DNA of 12,118 bases, taken from the NCBI GenBank assembly GCA_002499325.1, contig DALC01000002.1:1-12118 (forward strand), given 5' to 3'. The stretch's first letter is position 1. The number at the start of each line of letters is the position of its first letter. A program made the translations under genes and the position numbers. Of this stretch, positions 11,912-12,118 are shown piece by piece. Origin of the DNA: Euryarchaeota archaeon UBA538 (lineage in GTDB: Archaea; Thermoplasmatota; Poseidoniia; Poseidoniales; Thalassarchaeaceae). The notes beneath the pieces were generated by a model. It saw only the letters and a list, made by a program, of their open reading frames with translations, made no database searches and had not been told where the DNA came from.

Positions 11912-12118
11912 AATCCGGTTGATCCTGCCGGAGGCTACCGCTATTGGAGTTCGATTAAGCCATGCGAGTCTAGAGGCCTAGCCTCGGCGTACCGCTCAGT
12001 AACACGTGGGTAACCTACCCTATGCTGGGGAATAAGCTCGGGAAACTGAGAATAATGCCCCATAGTCCACTACGCCTGGAACGGTGAGTGGATTAAAGCT
12101 CCGGCGGCATAGGATGGG
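11912..12118 (+). rRNA. 16S ribosomal RNA, 5' end (partial)
   Basis: The archaeal small-subunit start is plain: AATCCGGTTGATCCTGCCGG at about 11912-11931, then GATTAAGCCATGCGAGTC, and ACCGCTCAGTAACACGTGGG near position 100 of the RNA. The gene runs out of the window after ~207 bases, covering the 5' domain helices only. The exact mature end is placed by similarity and could differ by a few bases. A13 of this block (base 11913) is A where most archaea have T in TTCCGG, a variant I associate with Marine Group II. No 23S or tRNA gene is visible upstream, and the rRNA follows secY on the same strand. Confidence 0.97.

Noticed and set aside
1..12118. CRISPR arrays, insertion sequences, phage or defence genes
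   Set aside because: No direct repeats with spacers, transposase motifs or mobile-element ends; the window is filled by core genes on one strand.

Overview
The window is a densely packed archaeal ribosomal-protein cluster (the S10/spc type) read entirely on the + strand. It ends in secY and, about 350 bases further on, the first ~207 bases of a 16S rRNA gene. The archaeal assignment is firm: eS4, eL32 and eL19 are present, aIF1 and the RNase P protein Rpp29 sit between uL29 and uS17, and the 16S 5' end is archaeal. The 16S start (an ATCCGG variant of the archaeal 5' motif), the marine-type r-protein sequences, the unusually long SecY and the lack of an adjacent 23S gene suggest an uncultivated marine Euryarchaeota/Thermoplasmatota lineage, most likely Marine Group II (Poseidoniales). 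That lineage call comes from recall, not from a search.

Layout: 3' end of uL2, then uS19, uL22, uS3, uL29, aIF1, Rpp29, uS17, uL14, uL24, eS4, uL5, uS14, uS8, uL6, eL32, eL19, uL18, uS5, uL30, uL15 and SecY (about 1..11561). Neighbouring genes abut, overlap by 1-4 bases (ATGA, TGATG, TTGA), or are separated by at most 20 bases that usually carry a GGAG/GGTGA-type Shine-Dalgarno site. This indicates one long, translationally coupled transcript. Stop codons are 14 TGA, 7 TAG and 1 TAA, so TAG is an ordinary stop here. From 11562 to 11911 there is no credible ORF. The stretch holds several good hairpins and a weak promoter candidate, then the 16S gene starts at about 11912.

The genes together build the 30S and 50S subunits. 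aIF1 controls start-codon selection, Rpp29 serves tRNA 5' maturation, SecY forms the membrane channel that takes nascent chains from the ribosome, and 16S rRNA is the scaffold for the small-subunit proteins encoded upstream.

Most of the window is ordinary core machinery, but several points deserve attention. (1) aIF1 appears to start at an AUA codon at 2176: a Shine-Dalgarno site is correctly spaced for it, and the conserved CxxC knuckle begins upstream of the first ATG. That would be an archaeal parallel to the AUU start used for autoregulation of bacterial infC. (2) SecY carries an N-terminal extension of about 130 residues with four predicted membrane segments. (3) eL32 has an N-terminal SAP-like domain and a very acidic linker. 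(4) uL24 has an insertion in its KOW region, and several other r-proteins have charged tails. (5) The 16S gene lies directly downstream of secY behind a structured spacer with no visible U-tract terminator.
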